In this document: one piece after another, positions 7,125 through 17,935 of the stretch
How the letters are laid out: every line of letters starts with the position of its first letter
Numbering within the stretch: position 1 is the first letter of the stretch
Origin: JBPCRW01 sp050996405
Lineage (GTDB): Bacteria > Acidobacteriota > Blastocatellia > Pyrinomonadales > Pyrinomonadaceae
NCBI GenBank assembly: GCA_050996405.1
Contig: JBPCRW010000264.1
Span: 1-33,500, forward strand
DNA length: 33,500 bases
Direction: 5' to 3'
Made by a program: the position numbers and the translations under genes
The notes under the pieces: generated by a model
Database searches by the model: none
What the model was told of the DNA's origin: nothing
Seen by the model: the letters and a program-made list of their open reading frames with translations, nothing else

Positions 7125-8378
7125 TCAGAAAATTAAAAATTTCGCGCCGAACGGCAAAATATAACCTTTCTTTCCGGCATCGATTTTCGATGTCGCGGTT
7201 TCAAAATCACGCGCCTTATGAAGTCTCATCCGGCGCGTTTCGCTTTCGTCAAGATTCGTCACAATCCGCACGTTAAAATTTTCTGCCTTTTTCAAAAGCG
7301 ACCACGCCGTTTGCCCGTTAACCTGATATTTTTCGCACAGAATTTCGGCTAAATCATTTGAATCTTTTGCCTCAAACCATTTGAGAAAATCGCTGCGTCC
7401 AAGCCCGTCCGCGCATTCTGCCAGAAAGATAATCGTGCCGCCGTCCGCGCACGCCGAAGCCGCCGTGTCCAACGCCTTATGCGCCTGTATCATATTCAAA
7501 TCAAACGGAAATCCGCCGCAACTAACAATCACTAAATCGCGCTTTTCCGTAATTTGCACGGTGTGATTTCCGGCGTAAAAATCGCAGGCGCGTTCGTGTG
7601 AAGTTTTCCAGTTTCCGGCAAAAATTTCCGTCACGCAGCCCGCGTCGTTGACAATGGAATTGACGGCAAACGACGGATTTATTTTCTCGACAATCTCGAC
7701 GAATTCTTCGTGAACGGCGTTGCCCGCCAGCCTTCCCGCGCCGACACCTTCGCGGCGTGTTTTCCGCTCGCAGTCGAACGCGAGTTTGTGCGTTTCGTTG
7801 ACCGTGCGGCTTGAACCCAAGCCCGGACAAATCATTTTTCTGCCGCCGGAAAAGCCCGCGAAATAATGGAAACTCACGCCGCCGACGATGATAACGCGGT
7901 TGTGTTCGGCGACGGCGCGATTCAGTTCAATCGGAATTCCGCGCCTCGTTTCGCCGAATCTTTGGAGCGCGGCTAAATCTTTTGCGTCGTGGTTAAAAGT
8001 TTTGACGCGCCGCGCGATAAACGGCGTTAAGATTTCGCGCTTTTCCGCTTCGGTCACGGCACGGTGAATGCCGGTTGCAAAAATGATATTGACGTTGGAT
8101 GGATTTGTGCCGTTTGCGATTAAACGCCGCACAATTAAATTAACAATTTGTCCGGCGGCGACCGAGCGCGTCGCGTCCGGCACGACGATTAAAACAGTTT
8201 CATCCGGTTCGATAATTTCTTCGAGCGTCTTCGAGTCAATCGGATTATCGAAACGCTCGCCGATTTCCGCGTCGGAAAGCGTTGGCGCGGCAGTTTCGCT
8301 GCCCAAAACCTGAAAGCGATTTTCGTCAAACGCGAAATTTATCTGTGATTTCCCGTAACCGAGTTTGATTTCAGCCAT
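7125..8378 (-). CDS. larA: LarA-type nickel-pincer racemase/epimerase (DUF2088)
   Basis: A 417-residue enzyme of the lactate racemase (LarA) family, which interconverts 2-hydroxyacid stereoisomers by hydride transfer to a nickel-pincer nucleotide cofactor. The residues that bind cofactor and substrate in Lactobacillus LarA (D72, H108, H174, K184, H200) have counterparts 3-4 positions earlier: D68 (PDATR), H105 (ATGIHR), H171 (SFHYFAGFSGGRK), K181 and H197 (NETHKL). The covalent lysine is thus kept. Many homologues act on other hydroxyacids, so lactate is not assured. No larB, larC or larE is in the window, so cofactor synthesis must be encoded elsewhere. It is the last gene of terC-fecR-larA, 9 bp after fecR, with no clear Shine-Dalgarno. 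Confidence 0.87.
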   Translation of the reverse strand: MAEIKLGYGKSQINFAFDENRFQVLGSETAAPTLSDAEIGERFDNPIDSKTLEEIIEPDETVLIVVPDATRSVAAGQIVNLIVRRLIANGTNPSNVNIIFATGIHRAVTEAEKREILTPFIARRVKTFNHDAKDLAALQRFGETRRGIPIELNRAVAEHNRVIIVGGVSFHYFAGFSGGRKMICPGLGSSRTVNETHKLAFDCERKTRREGVGAGRLAGNAVHEEFVEIVEKINPSFAVNSIVNDAGCVTEIFAGNWKTSHERACDFYAGNHTVQITEKRDLVIVSCGGFPFDLNMIQAHKALDTAASACADGGTIIFLAECADGLGRSDFLKWFEAKDSNDLAEILCEKYQVNGQTAWSLLKKAENFNVRIVTNLDESETRRMRLHKARDFETATSKIDAGKKGYILPFGAKFLIF

Positions 8379-8387
8379 TATAATTAT

Positions 8388-9635
8388 TCAATACTGCCGC
8401 GCGACTCCGGTCGAAAGCGAAAGCGCAAAGCGCGCGCGATTGCCGTATTCATCATTGATTTCGACGGTTATTTCCGCCGACTGCGCGGAAATCTGGAGAT
8501 GAAAACTTCCGTCCGCCGAGGCGAAAATTTCGCGTCCTGAAATTCGCACGGTCGCGCCGGGCTGCGTTTTGCCGCTAATAAGATAAACGCTTCCGCCCAG
8601 TTTTTCGACGTTCCAGTCCGAAGCGGTTAAGGCTTTGCTTTCTTCGCGTTTGACGACGGTAAATTTCCAAGGCTCGCTCCATTCGCTGGTTTGTCCTGAA
8701 GGGGCGGTAGCGCGAACTTTCCAGTAATAATTTCCGGGCATCAGATTAGCCAGCGAAAAACTGGAACTAGCCAGCGACTCGCGCTCGATAACGATGCTGT
8801 CGTTCAGAAAAAAAGGCGACGCGGCGATTTGCAGACCATAAATAAATCCCGCGCCGCCGTCCGCCGTTTGCCAGCGAAACGTCGCGTCCGAAGTCCCGTT
8901 TGACGAGGCGAAAATTTTCTCTAAAACCTGCGGAGAAATCAGACGCGGCGGAGACAGCAGTTTTTCCTTCGGCGCGAGTTTTCCGTTTGGATTTATCGCG
9001 GCATATTCGCCGTCTTTGATGATTGTTTTTTCGCCGCCCGCATCCGTTTCGACTCCGCCGCGACTGATGCGAATTTCGCCGTCGCCCGATTTTTGATTGA
9101 CATCGAAACTGGCATCCGTCTGCGAAAAAACGCGGTTTTCAGATTGTTTCAATTCGACAATATTGTTTGTGCCTTCGGGCAGGTCTTGGGTTTTGACGTT
9201 GATTTGTCCGTCGTCGAGCGCGACACGCACGTTTTGACCGCTGAAAATCGAACTGCTGTCACGAATTACGACCGTCGAATTCGGGCGCACGAGCAACGTC
9301 GAACCGTCAATCATCTGCACCTGCGCTTTGCCGTCGGTCTGCGTCTGAATCGTATCGCCCGCCGACAGATATGTTTCTCTGGTCACTAAAATTGTTTCGC
9401 GCGTGGCGGCGCGAACGATTCGCACATCGCCTTCAAATGAAACCAGTCGCGCGGCATCTTTTGGGATTTCCGCATTGCCGGTTTTTGAAAACCAGTCGTG
9501 TCTGGCAATCCACCAGCCGCCCAAAGATGCCAGAATCAAAAACACCAAGACCGCCGCGATTCCATAAACGGTAGATTTTCTGATGTTCCACCAATCAACG
9601 TAATACTTTCGGAATTTTTTATTTGCTTGAGGCAT
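8388..9635 (-). CDS. FecR-domain membrane-anchored protein
   Basis: A 415-residue protein with a short basic cytoplasmic start, one transmembrane segment (about 23-43), then an exported part. Residues about 63-215 are a FecR-like domain (VSFEGDVRIVRAATRETILVT, DTIQTQTDGKAQVQMIDGSTLLVRPNS, RISRGGVET). Residues about 228-328 look like a fibronectin-type or Ig-like module (FRWQ, YGLQIA, GNYYWKVRATA, SEWSEPWKF). Residues about 340-410 form a second beta-rich module with GKTQPGATVRISG and DGSFHLQI, as in bacterial Ig-like repeats. No sigma factor gene is nearby and the N-terminus has no anti-sigma domain, so this is not a classic FecR regulator. A structural or surface-sensing role is more likely. 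It lies 6 bp after terC and 9 bp before larA. Confidence 0.82.
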   Translation of the reverse strand: MPQANKKFRKYYVDWWNIRKSTVYGIAAVLVFLILASLGGWWIARHDWFSKTGNAEIPKDAARLVSFEGDVRIVRAATRETILVTRETYLSAGDTIQTQTDGKAQVQMIDGSTLLVRPNSTVVIRDSSSIFSGQNVRVALDDGQINVKTQDLPEGTNNIVELKQSENRVFSQTDASFDVNQKSGDGEIRISRGGVETDAGGEKTIIKDGEYAAINPNGKLAPKEKLLSPPRLISPQVLEKIFASSNGTSDATFRWQTADGGAGFIYGLQIAASPFFLNDSIVIERESLASSSFSLANLMPGNYYWKVRATAPSGQTSEWSEPWKFTVVKREESKALTASDWNVEKLGGSVYLISGKTQPGATVRISGREIFASADGSFHLQISAQSAEITVEINDEYGNRARFALSLSTGVARQY

Positions 9636-9641
9636 TTCGGA

Positions 9642-10775
9642 TTAGATTTCTTTACGCGGCAATTCTTCGGACGACGGAAAAATTAAAGATAGAATAATCG
9701 ATAAAGCCAACGCTCCGGCGACAGTTCCGAGCGAAAAATTTATCAATGTCTGGTCAAATTCACGGTTTAAAAATCGATGCAGAAAAACGGTTGTCGCGCT
9801 GCCGTCCGCCGTTACCATTATCAAACCTTCCGCCAGAAGTGGCAAGAGCATTTTTACGCCGATGAAACTTAAGACAAACGCCAGCCCGTATTTGAGAAAA
9901 TGAAACTTTTCCGCCATATCGACGAGCAGAAAGAAAAACGTCCGCAAACCCAAAATAGCGAAAATGTTTGAAGTATAGACGATAAAACGGTCGGTCGTGA
10001 TGCCGAAAATCGCCGGAATCGAATCCACCGCGAAAACCAAATCCACGACGTTGATGACGATTAAAACCAGCAGCAGCAGCGTTCCGACGCGCCGCGTTTT
10101 TTTTTCGACTGTAAATTCGTCCGCCGAAATTTTGCCCGCCGCGCTGCGTAAATTTACTTCCGTGACGCGCGCGTCGATGGATTCCAGATACGTAAAAAAT
10201 TTTTCTTCGTCATACGTTTTTGAAATCGGAATAAATTTTGTCGTCCAACGGATGATGACACTTTCTTCGGGGTTGAAATTTTCGTCCGATTCAAAAAACA
10301 TTTTAAAGCCCGTGTAAATCAAAAACGCGCCGAACAAATATAAAATCCAATCGAATTTTTCGACCAGTTCCGCGCCCGCGAAAATCATCACCATTCGCAG
10401 AACCAGAGCCATAAAAATTCCCCAGAAAAGCACTCGGTGCTGGAATTTTTTCGGGACTTTGAAATAATTAAAAATCAGAAGAAAAACGAATAAATTATCG
10501 ACCGAAAGCGAAAGCTCGATTAAATATCCGGTGAAAAATTCTTTGGATTTTGCGAGTGCCAGTTCGTGATTGGCGAGATGGCTGTTTATCATCCAGTAAA
10601 TAAAACCGTCGAACAGCAGCGCGAGCGAAATCCAGACCGCGCTCCACGCAAAAGTTTCGCTCCGCGTCGGCAGATGCGAGCGGCGATTGGCGATTCCCAA
10701 ATCGACCGCCAGAGCCGCCAGCACGACCGTAAAGAAAACAATCCATACCCAAAACGGATATTCGACAGCGTTCAT
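9642..10775 (-). CDS. TerC/Alx family membrane protein, probable Mn2+ exporter
   Basis: A 377-residue polytopic membrane protein. The ATG at 10775 is chosen over an in-frame TTG two codons earlier. It carries both family signatures, each with a membrane aspartate: ELSLSVDNLFVF (D93) and VFAVDSIPAIFGIT (D251). Eight or nine hydrophobic segments are visible, with a hydrophilic insert at about 180-230 between the two halves, as in Alx/TerC proteins. Characterised Alx and TerC-type proteins export manganese and protect against alkaline or metal stress; tellurite resistance is the historical name. It is the first gene of terC-fecR-larA. Its start codon is 19 nt from the GTCCAGA heptad array and has no Shine-Dalgarno. 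Confidence 0.88.
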   Translation of the reverse strand: MNAVEYPFWVWIVFFTVVLAALAVDLGIANRRSHLPTRSETFAWSAVWISLALLFDGFIYWMINSHLANHELALAKSKEFFTGYLIELSLSVDNLFVFLLIFNYFKVPKKFQHRVLFWGIFMALVLRMVMIFAGAELVEKFDWILYLFGAFLIYTGFKMFFESDENFNPEESVIIRWTTKFIPISKTYDEEKFFTYLESIDARVTEVNLRSAAGKISADEFTVEKKTRRVGTLLLLVLIVINVVDLVFAVDSIPAIFGITTDRFIVYTSNIFAILGLRTFFFLLVDMAEKFHFLKYGLAFVLSFIGVKMLLPLLAEGLIMVTADGSATTVFLHRFLNREFDQTLINFSLGTVAGALALSIILSLIFPSSEELPRKEI

Positions 10776-10793
10776 AGGCAACTAACATACAAA

Positions 10794-10922
10794 GTCCAGA
10801 GTCCAGAGTCCAGAGTCCAGAGTCTAAAATTCAATGTCCTTAACTTTAAACATAACTACGGAATCAATAAATTAGGAGATTGCTGAAGCGTGACTTTGGA
10901 CTCTGGACTTTAGACTTTGGAC
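10794..10922. repeat. Inverted heptad array, GTCCAGA family
   Basis: Four exact consecutive copies of GTCCAGA (10794-10821) are followed by GTCTAAA (10822-10828). After a 66-nt nonrepetitive centre come four reverse words in register: TTTGGAC, TCTGGAC, TTTAGAC, TTTGGAC (10895-10922). The array lies between the divergent terC and ppiD-like genes, close to the terC start. Confidence 0.92.
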
Positions 10923-11008
10923 TTTATTTGTTAAAATCGCGGTTTGCCAAAGTGAAAATTTAAGCCGCAGGGCATTTTTCAATCTTCGTCAGAAACAGGT
11001 ATTACGCA

Positions 11009-12970
11009 ATGTTAAAATTTTTCAGTCGTCTGGAGAGAACCAGAAATTTTGTTCTCATCGTTTTCGCCGTTATTATGGCTCTGAGTTTGGTGCTGTTTTA
11101 CGCGCCGCACAATACTCAGCCAGTTGATTTAACGGGCAGCAACGAAACCGCCGCCAAAGTCGGCAGCAGCAAAATCACGGTTGGCGACATCGCCGCCATT
11201 AATAAGCAATACGGTGGCAGGGGTTCTGCCGACCAGATTTTGAAAATCCTCATTCCGGCACGTATTATTCGCGCCGAAGCCGAACGGCTCGGACTAACCG
11301 CGACGGACGCGGAAGTCGCAGACTTCATCCGCGAGCAAAATAAATCGGCGGACGGAACTCCGATTGACCAGGCAACTTATGAAAGAAACGCGATTGAGCA
11401 AGCCGGAAGCGTCAAAGCCTACGAGCAAGCCATCCGCGACCAGTTAAGCGGGCAGAAACTCCAAGCCTTTATCACAAGCGGCGTAACCGTTTCCGAAGAC
11501 GAGGTTTTAAACGATTTCAAACGCAAAAATACGAAATTCGATTTGTCTTATGTTCCCGTCAACACGGGCGATTTGGCGCAGAACATCAAGCCTTCGGACG
11601 AAGATTTGAAAAATTATTTCGAGCAGAACAAGAAAAGTTATTACATTTCTTTGCCGGAGAAAAACATCCGCTACATTTTCGTCAATACCGCGAAGCTCGG
11701 CGAGAAAATGCAAATTTCCGATGCCGATTTAAAAGCGGAATACGACAAACTGCCCGACGATAAAAAACAAGCCGGAGTCACCGGACAGCAAATTGTTCTG
11801 CACGTTCCCAAACCGGAACTCGACGCGCAAATTTTAGCCAAAGCCAACGAAATTGTCGCCAATGCCCGCAAGGACGGCGGAAAAATTTCCGAAGAAGATT
11901 TCGGCAATCTCGCCAAAGGACAATCCGAAGACGTGCGAACGGCTTCGAGCGGCGGAACAATTCCCGGAGTCGTCCGCCCGAATCCGAATAATCCAACCGA
12001 AACCTATCAAAAATTATTGACTTTAGAGGAAGGACAAGTGACAGACCCGATTAAAGTCGGAGCGAGTTATTATATTTTGCGACGCGGCGCGTCCGTTCCG
12101 AAAACATTCGAGGACGCGAAAAAGGAAATCGAAGTCAGCCTTCGCAATCGTCGCGGATATACGGCGGCGGTCGAACTGGCGCAGAAAATTGACGACGAAC
12201 TAAAACAAAACAAAGACGCGCAGAAAACGGCGCAGGATTTTGCCGCGCAAGTCAATTCCAATGTTAAAGATATGGTGCGCGAAACCGGATTCGTCAAACC
12301 TGGGGATAACGTCGAAAACATCGGTATTTCGCCGCAGTTTGAAGACGGCATCGCATCGCTCGAAAACGCGGGTGATGTCGGCGGCAAAATTCCCGTCAAA
12401 GATGGTTTTGCGATTCCGATTCTGGTTGCAAAGCGCGACCCGCACGACGCGACTTTTGACGAAGTAAAAGACCATGTGACGGCGGCTTATAAACAATCTC
12501 AAGCGCAGAAACAGGTCGAGCAAGTAGCGAAAGATATTGCGAGCGGCGCGGGTTCTGCCGCAAATCTGGCGGCGGTCGCGCAGTCAAAAGGTTTGAAGGC
12601 GCAGGATTCCAAAAACTTTATTTTAGGTTCGCCGCTCGGACAGGGCGCGAACGCCGCGACCAGCCAGGCTCTGGAAGACGCGATTTACAATTTGCACGCG
12701 GGCGAGGTGACAAAAACTCCAATCAAGGTCGGAGATAATTATTACGTCGTCGGCGTGACAAACCGCACCGAAGCCGATATTGCAGAATTTGCCAAAGAGC
12801 GCGACCAGTTAGTCGAAACGCTTTTGGAGCAAAAACGCGGTGAAGTCTTTGCAGATTATTTCAGCGATGTCCGGCAGAAAATGGAAGCCGATGGGCAGAT
12901 TAAAATTTACGACGACGTGCTGAAGAATCTCGACAGCGCAAACGGAAAAGAAACGGATACGGAAAATTAA
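11009..12970 (+). CDS. PpiD/SurA-like periplasmic folding factor
   Basis: A 653-residue membrane-anchored peptidyl-prolyl isomerase-type chaperone. Residues 1-12 are basic, a single transmembrane helix spans about 13-31, and the rest is periplasmic. Residues about 45-165 resemble the SurA/PpiD N-terminal chaperone domain (VGSSKITVGDI, ARIIRAEAERLGLTATDAEV). A parvulin-like domain spans about 258-360 (QIVLHVPK, ISEEDFGNLAKGQSED, GGTIPGVVRP, EEGQVTDPIKVGASYYILRR). A second, weaker parvulin-like segment near 540-590 ends in GEVTKTPIKVGDNYYVVGV. PpiD sits at the Sec exit and helps outer-membrane proteins fold. The length and layout fit PpiD (E. coli 623 residues). A strong bidirectional terminator follows. 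Confidence 0.88.
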   Translation: MLKFFSRLERTRNFVLIVFAVIMALSLVLFYAPHNTQPVDLTGSNETAAKVGSSKITVGDIAAINKQYGGRGSADQILKILIPARIIRAEAERLGLTATDAEVADFIREQNKSADGTPIDQATYERNAIEQAGSVKAYEQAIRDQLSGQKLQAFITSGVTVSEDEVLNDFKRKNTKFDLSYVPVNTGDLAQNIKPSDEDLKNYFEQNKKSYYISLPEKNIRYIFVNTAKLGEKMQISDADLKAEYDKLPDDKKQAGVTGQQIVLHVPKPELDAQILAKANEIVANARKDGGKISEEDFGNLAKGQSEDVRTASSGGTIPGVVRPNPNNPTETYQKLLTLEEGQVTDPIKVGASYYILRRGASVPKTFEDAKKEIEVSLRNRRGYTAAVELAQKIDDELKQNKDAQKTAQDFAAQVNSNVKDMVRETGFVKPGDNVENIGISPQFEDGIASLENAGDVGGKIPVKDGFAIPILVAKRDPHDATFDEVKDHVTAAYKQSQAQKQVEQVAKDIASGAGSAANLAAVAQSKGLKAQDSKNFILGSPLGQGANAATSQALEDAIYNLHAGEVTKTPIKVGDNYYVVGVTNRTEADIAEFAKERDQLVETLLEQKRGEVFADYFSDVRQKMEADGQIKIYDDVLKNLDSANGKETDTEN

Positions 12971-13050
12971 GCTGTTTGTTTTCCGGTTTTATTCAGCGCG
13001 GCAGAACTGTTTAATAATTCATAAAGCAGTTTTAGATTACGGGTCAAAAT

Positions 13051-13091
13051 AAAAGAAAACAGACGGAAATTTATTCTGTCTGTTTTCTTTT
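13051..13091. terminator. Strong bidirectional terminator
   Basis: AAAAGAAAACAGAC (13051-13064) pairs perfectly with its reverse complement at 13078-13091 around a 13-nt loop, giving a 14-bp stem with A- and T-runs at its ends. It serves the ppiD-like gene (+) and the amino acid permease (-), which converge here. Confidence 0.85.
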
Positions 13092-13111
13092 TTATCTACC
13101 TGAAAACCGCT

Positions 13112-14767
13112 TTAATCGGTTGGCGGCAATTTGACTTTCATTCCCTGTAATTTGCTATGCGTTCTGCCGTAGGTAAAGTAAATTACCAGACCGATTGCCA
13201 TCCAAATAATCAATCTTAGCCAAGTATCAAAAGGCAGACTGAGCATCAAAAGAAGACTGGTGATTGCCGAAAGCGGCGCGATGATCCAAACCGCCGGAAC
13301 TTTGAACGGACGATTCAAATCCGGGCGCGTGCGGCGCATTACCAATATGCCGATGGCGACGATAACAAACGCGAACAAAGTTCCGATACTGACGAGTTCG
13401 CCTAAAATGCTGATTGGCACAAAGCCCGCTATAATCGCCACAACCACGCCGGTTATCATCGTCGTGATATACGGCGTGCGGAATTTCGGATGAATTTTCG
13501 CCGCCCATTCCGGCAGCAGACCGTCTTTCGCCATCGAATAAAAAACACGCGGCTGTCCCATCATCAGCACGACCATTGTCGAACTTAAGCCGAGAACCGC
13601 GCCGACTTTAATAATCGTCGGGAAAACGCTCAAAATCGTTCCCATCGTCGTGCCTTTCGCCAAGTTGTAAGCCGCGTCAATCGCTACGGCAATCGGAGCG
13701 GCGGCGTTGGTTAAAAGTTTGTAATCAACGAGTCCAACCATAATTGCCGAAACCAGAATATAGAGAACCGTGCAGATTGCGAGCGAACCCAAAATGCCGA
13801 TTGGCATATCGCGCTGCGGATTCTTGGCTTCCTGTGCTGCGGTCGAAACCGCGTCGAATCCGATATACGCGAAAAAGATAACTGCCGCGCCGGTCATAAT
13901 TCCGCTCCAGCCGAATTCGCCGAAAGTTCCCGTGTTCGTCGGAATAAATGGTTGACAATCGCCGACTCCCTGCGTGCAGCCGATTCCCAGATTATGCGTG
14001 TTGACATAGCCGATGCCCGCGACGATAAAAAGAACCACGACCGCAATTTTCACCATCACAATAACCGAATTGAAATTGGCTGATTCCTGAATGCCTTTGA
14101 CAAGTAGCAGCGTGATGGCAATCGCAATCAAAAATGCCGGAAGATTAAAAACCGCCGTTTCCAGAGGCGCGTTAATGCCTGCTTGCGACAGAGCTTGCGT
14201 TAAAGCGTCGCTGCTCATATTGTAGCCGCTTGTCAGGCTCAAAGTTGTTTCTCCGATTTTGGCGTTATTCAACTGATTGGCGAGCGCGTCCGTCAAATAG
14301 ACGAATCTCGTTCCCGGTGCCGCGCTTAAAGTTATCGGAAATTGAATGCCGAAATCCCTCAATAAACTGACGACGTAGCCCGACCAGCCGACGGCGACAG
14401 TCGCCGCGCCGAAGGCGTATTCGAGAATCAAATCCCAGCCGATAATCCACGCGATAAATTCGCCCAGAGTGGCGTAGCCGTATGCGTAAGCCGAACCGGA
14501 AATCGGCACGGCGGCGGCAAATTCCGAATAACAAAGCGCGGCGAAAAGACTGACGAGTCCGGCAATAATCATCGAAACTACAACCGCGGGTCCGGCGTGC
14601 TTTCCGGCAGCCTGTCCGGTCAAAACAAAAATTCCCGTTCCGATAATCGCGCCGACACCGAGCAGCGTCAGAGCCGATGCGCTCAAAGTTTTTTTGAGCG
14701 TATGTTCGCCTTCGGCATTCGCTTCGGCAACGATGTTATCAATTGATTTAGTCGCAAAAAGTGACAT
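13112..14767 (-). CDS. APC-family amino acid permease, cationic amino acid transporter type
   Basis: A 551-residue inner-membrane transporter of the amino acid-polyamine-organocation superfamily. After a hydrophilic start (about 30 residues), the first transmembrane segment has GVGAIIGTGIFVLTGQAAG, the substrate-binding 'GTGIF' unwound helix. FAALCYSEFAAAVPISGSAY and FFAYIGFDAVSTAAQEAKNPQRDMPIGI are also typical of the CAT (YfnA-like) branch. About 12-14 hydrophobic segments are visible. An extracytoplasmic loop near 265-285 contains two cysteines (IGCTQGVGDCQP). AGGAGG lies 5 nt upstream of the ATG, the best Shine-Dalgarno in this half of the window. It lies 50 bp downstream of another APC permease; both are divergent from the decarboxylase operon. 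The substrate cannot be read from sequence. Confidence 0.9.
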   Translation of the reverse strand: MSLFATKSIDNIVAEANAEGEHTLKKTLSASALTLLGVGAIIGTGIFVLTGQAAGKHAGPAVVVSMIIAGLVSLFAALCYSEFAAAVPISGSAYAYGYATLGEFIAWIIGWDLILEYAFGAATVAVGWSGYVVSLLRDFGIQFPITLSAAPGTRFVYLTDALANQLNNAKIGETTLSLTSGYNMSSDALTQALSQAGINAPLETAVFNLPAFLIAIAITLLLVKGIQESANFNSVIVMVKIAVVVLFIVAGIGYVNTHNLGIGCTQGVGDCQPFIPTNTGTFGEFGWSGIMTGAAVIFFAYIGFDAVSTAAQEAKNPQRDMPIGILGSLAICTVLYILVSAIMVGLVDYKLLTNAAAPIAVAIDAAYNLAKGTTMGTILSVFPTIIKVGAVLGLSSTMVVLMMGQPRVFYSMAKDGLLPEWAAKIHPKFRTPYITTMITGVVVAIIAGFVPISILGELVSIGTLFAFVIVAIGILVMRRTRPDLNRPFKVPAVWIIAPLSAITSLLLMLSLPFDTWLRLIIWMAIGLVIYFTYGRTHSKLQGMKVKLPPTD

Positions 14768-14817
14768 TAGAGCCTCCTAAGATTTATTTCAAAATAATTA
14801 TGTCTGATTACAAAAAA

Positions 14818-16359
<1,542 letters not shown>

Positions 16360-16392
16360 AAATTTTCTAAAAAATTGAACAGTTATCGAACT

Positions 16393-16423
16393 TTGTTCGC
16401 TGGCGAGATAAACGTATTATACT
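16393..16423 (+). promoter_or_regulatory. Possible promoter of the decarboxylase operon
   Basis: TTGTTC (16393-16398) and TATACT (16418-16423) resemble -35 and -10 boxes, but their 19-nt spacing is longer than ideal. The -10 lies 66 nt upstream of the decarboxylase ATG in the divergent spacer. Just downstream, AGCGA and TCGCT (16451-16455, 16463-16467) could form a small hairpin in the leader. Confidence 0.25.
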
Positions 16424-16489
16424 TGTAATCGCAAAACTGTCGAGTATTCGAGCGAAAAAAAATCGCTTGCCGCGAAGAAAAAATTATTT

Positions 16490-17935
16490 ATGAATGAAAC
16501 CGCAAAGAAAACGGGCGATATGCCGACGACGGATTTTCGGCGTTACGGCTATGAAATCGTTGACTGGATTGCCGATTATTTTGAAAATCTGGAAACGTTT
16601 CCCGTGCTTTCGCTGAATCAGCCGAACGATTTGACGAACGCTCTGCCGAAATCCGCGCCCGAAAAAGGCGAAGATTTTGCGGACGTTTTAGAGGACGTTG
16701 ATAAATTGATTTTGCCCGCCGTGACGCATTGGAATCATCCGAATTTTCACGGGCTTTTTTCGACTTCGACTTCTTCAGTCGGAATTTTCGCCGAGATGTT
16801 TTCCGCCGCGTTTGATATGAAAGCGATGCTCTGGCGCACGTCTCCGGCTTCGACCGAACTCGAACCCGTCGTTCTCGATTGGCTGCGGCAAATGATGAAT
16901 CTGCCCGAAAATTTTCACGGGATAATTTACGACACGGCTTCGGTTTCTACCTTGCACGCGATTGCGATGGCGCGCGAAAAATTAAATTTAAACATCCGCG
17001 AAAATGGAATGAGCGGGCGTTCCGATATTCCATTATTGCGCGTTTATTGTTCCGAACAAACTCATTCTTCAATTGACAAAGCTGTTATCCTGCTCGGACT
17101 CGGACAAAAATCTTTAGTTAAAATTCCGACCAGCGAGCGATTTGAAATGGACGCGGAAAAATTACGCGCGGCGATTGCCGAAGATAAAGCGAAAGGATAT
17201 TTACCGTTCTGCGTCGTCGCAACAGTCGGCACGACTTCGACTTCGAGCGTTGACCCGATTGAAAAAATCGCAGACATTTGCGCGGCGGAAAAAATCTTTC
17301 TGCACGTTGACGCGGCTTATGCCGGAAGCGCGATGATTGTTCCCGAATTGCAGTTTCATTTTAAAGGTGCGGAACTCGCCGATTCAATCGTCACGAATCC
17401 GCACAAATGGCTGTTCACGCCGTTTGATTTATCGGTGCTGTATGTCAAAGATTTAGACTTGCTCAAAAAAACTTTTTCGCTCGTCGCCGAATACTTAAAA
17501 GTTGCGGAGACCGTTACGAATCAGATGGATTACGGCGTTCAACTAGGCAGAAGATTTCGCTCGTTAAAGTTGTGGTTTGTCTTGCGTTATTTCGGGCGCG
17601 AAGGCTTGATTTTGAGAATCCGCGCGCATATTCGGCTGGCGAATTTATTCAAAAGCTGGGTTGAAAACTCTGAAAATTTTGAACTGCTCGCGCCCGTTCC
17701 GTTCGCGCTCGTCTGCTTTCGCGCCGCGCCGCGAGATTTTACCGAAGAAAAACTTGATAAATTAAACGAAGAAATAATGAATGAAATCAACGCTTCGGGC
17801 GAAGCGTATTTGTCGCATACGAAATTAAACGGCAAATTTACGCTGCGTCTTTCGGTCGGAAGCATCAGAGTTGAAGAAAGACATATCGAAAAAATTTGGA
17901 ATCTTTTGAACGAAAAATTACAATCAAAGTTATGA
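16490..17935 (+). CDS. Aromatic-L-amino-acid decarboxylase (PLP, group II)
   Basis: A 481-residue cytoplasmic PLP enzyme that removes CO2 from an aromatic amino acid (DOPA, 5-HTP, Trp, Phe or Tyr) to give the amine. Key residues match animal DDC nearly one to one: H192 (SEQTHSSIDKA; stacks on PLP, DDC H192), D274 (HVDAAYAG; DDC D271) and K306 (NPHKW; Schiff-base lysine, DDC K303). The substrate-loop segment EYLKV keeps Tyr335 where DDC has Y332. That Tyr marks decarboxylases, whereas aldehyde synthases have Phe. LGRRFRSLKLWFVLR is also characteristic. It is first in a six-gene operon, its stop overlaps the next start (ATGA), and it is divergent from two amino acid permeases. Which aromatic substrate is used is unknown. 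Confidence 0.92.
   Translation: MNETAKKTGDMPTTDFRRYGYEIVDWIADYFENLETFPVLSLNQPNDLTNALPKSAPEKGEDFADVLEDVDKLILPAVTHWNHPNFHGLFSTSTSSVGIFAEMFSAAFDMKAMLWRTSPASTELEPVVLDWLRQMMNLPENFHGIIYDTASVSTLHAIAMAREKLNLNIRENGMSGRSDIPLLRVYCSEQTHSSIDKAVILLGLGQKSLVKIPTSERFEMDAEKLRAAIAEDKAKGYLPFCVVATVGTTSTSSVDPIEKIADICAAEKIFLHVDAAYAGSAMIVPELQFHFKGAELADSIVTNPHKWLFTPFDLSVLYVKDLDLLKKTFSLVAEYLKVAETVTNQMDYGVQLGRRFRSLKLWFVLRYFGREGLILRIRAHIRLANLFKSWVENSENFELLAPVPFALVCFRAAPRDFTEEKLDKLNEEIMNEINASGEAYLSHTKLNGKFTLRLSVGSIRVEERHIEKIWNLLNEKLQSKL

Noticed and set aside
8388..9635. Classic FecR sigma-factor regulator
   Set aside because: No ECF sigma factor gene is adjacent, and the N-terminus is a simple membrane anchor without an anti-sigma domain.
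10794..10828. Short CRISPR-like array
   Set aside because: The GTCCAGA copies are contiguous with no spacers, and no cas genes are present.
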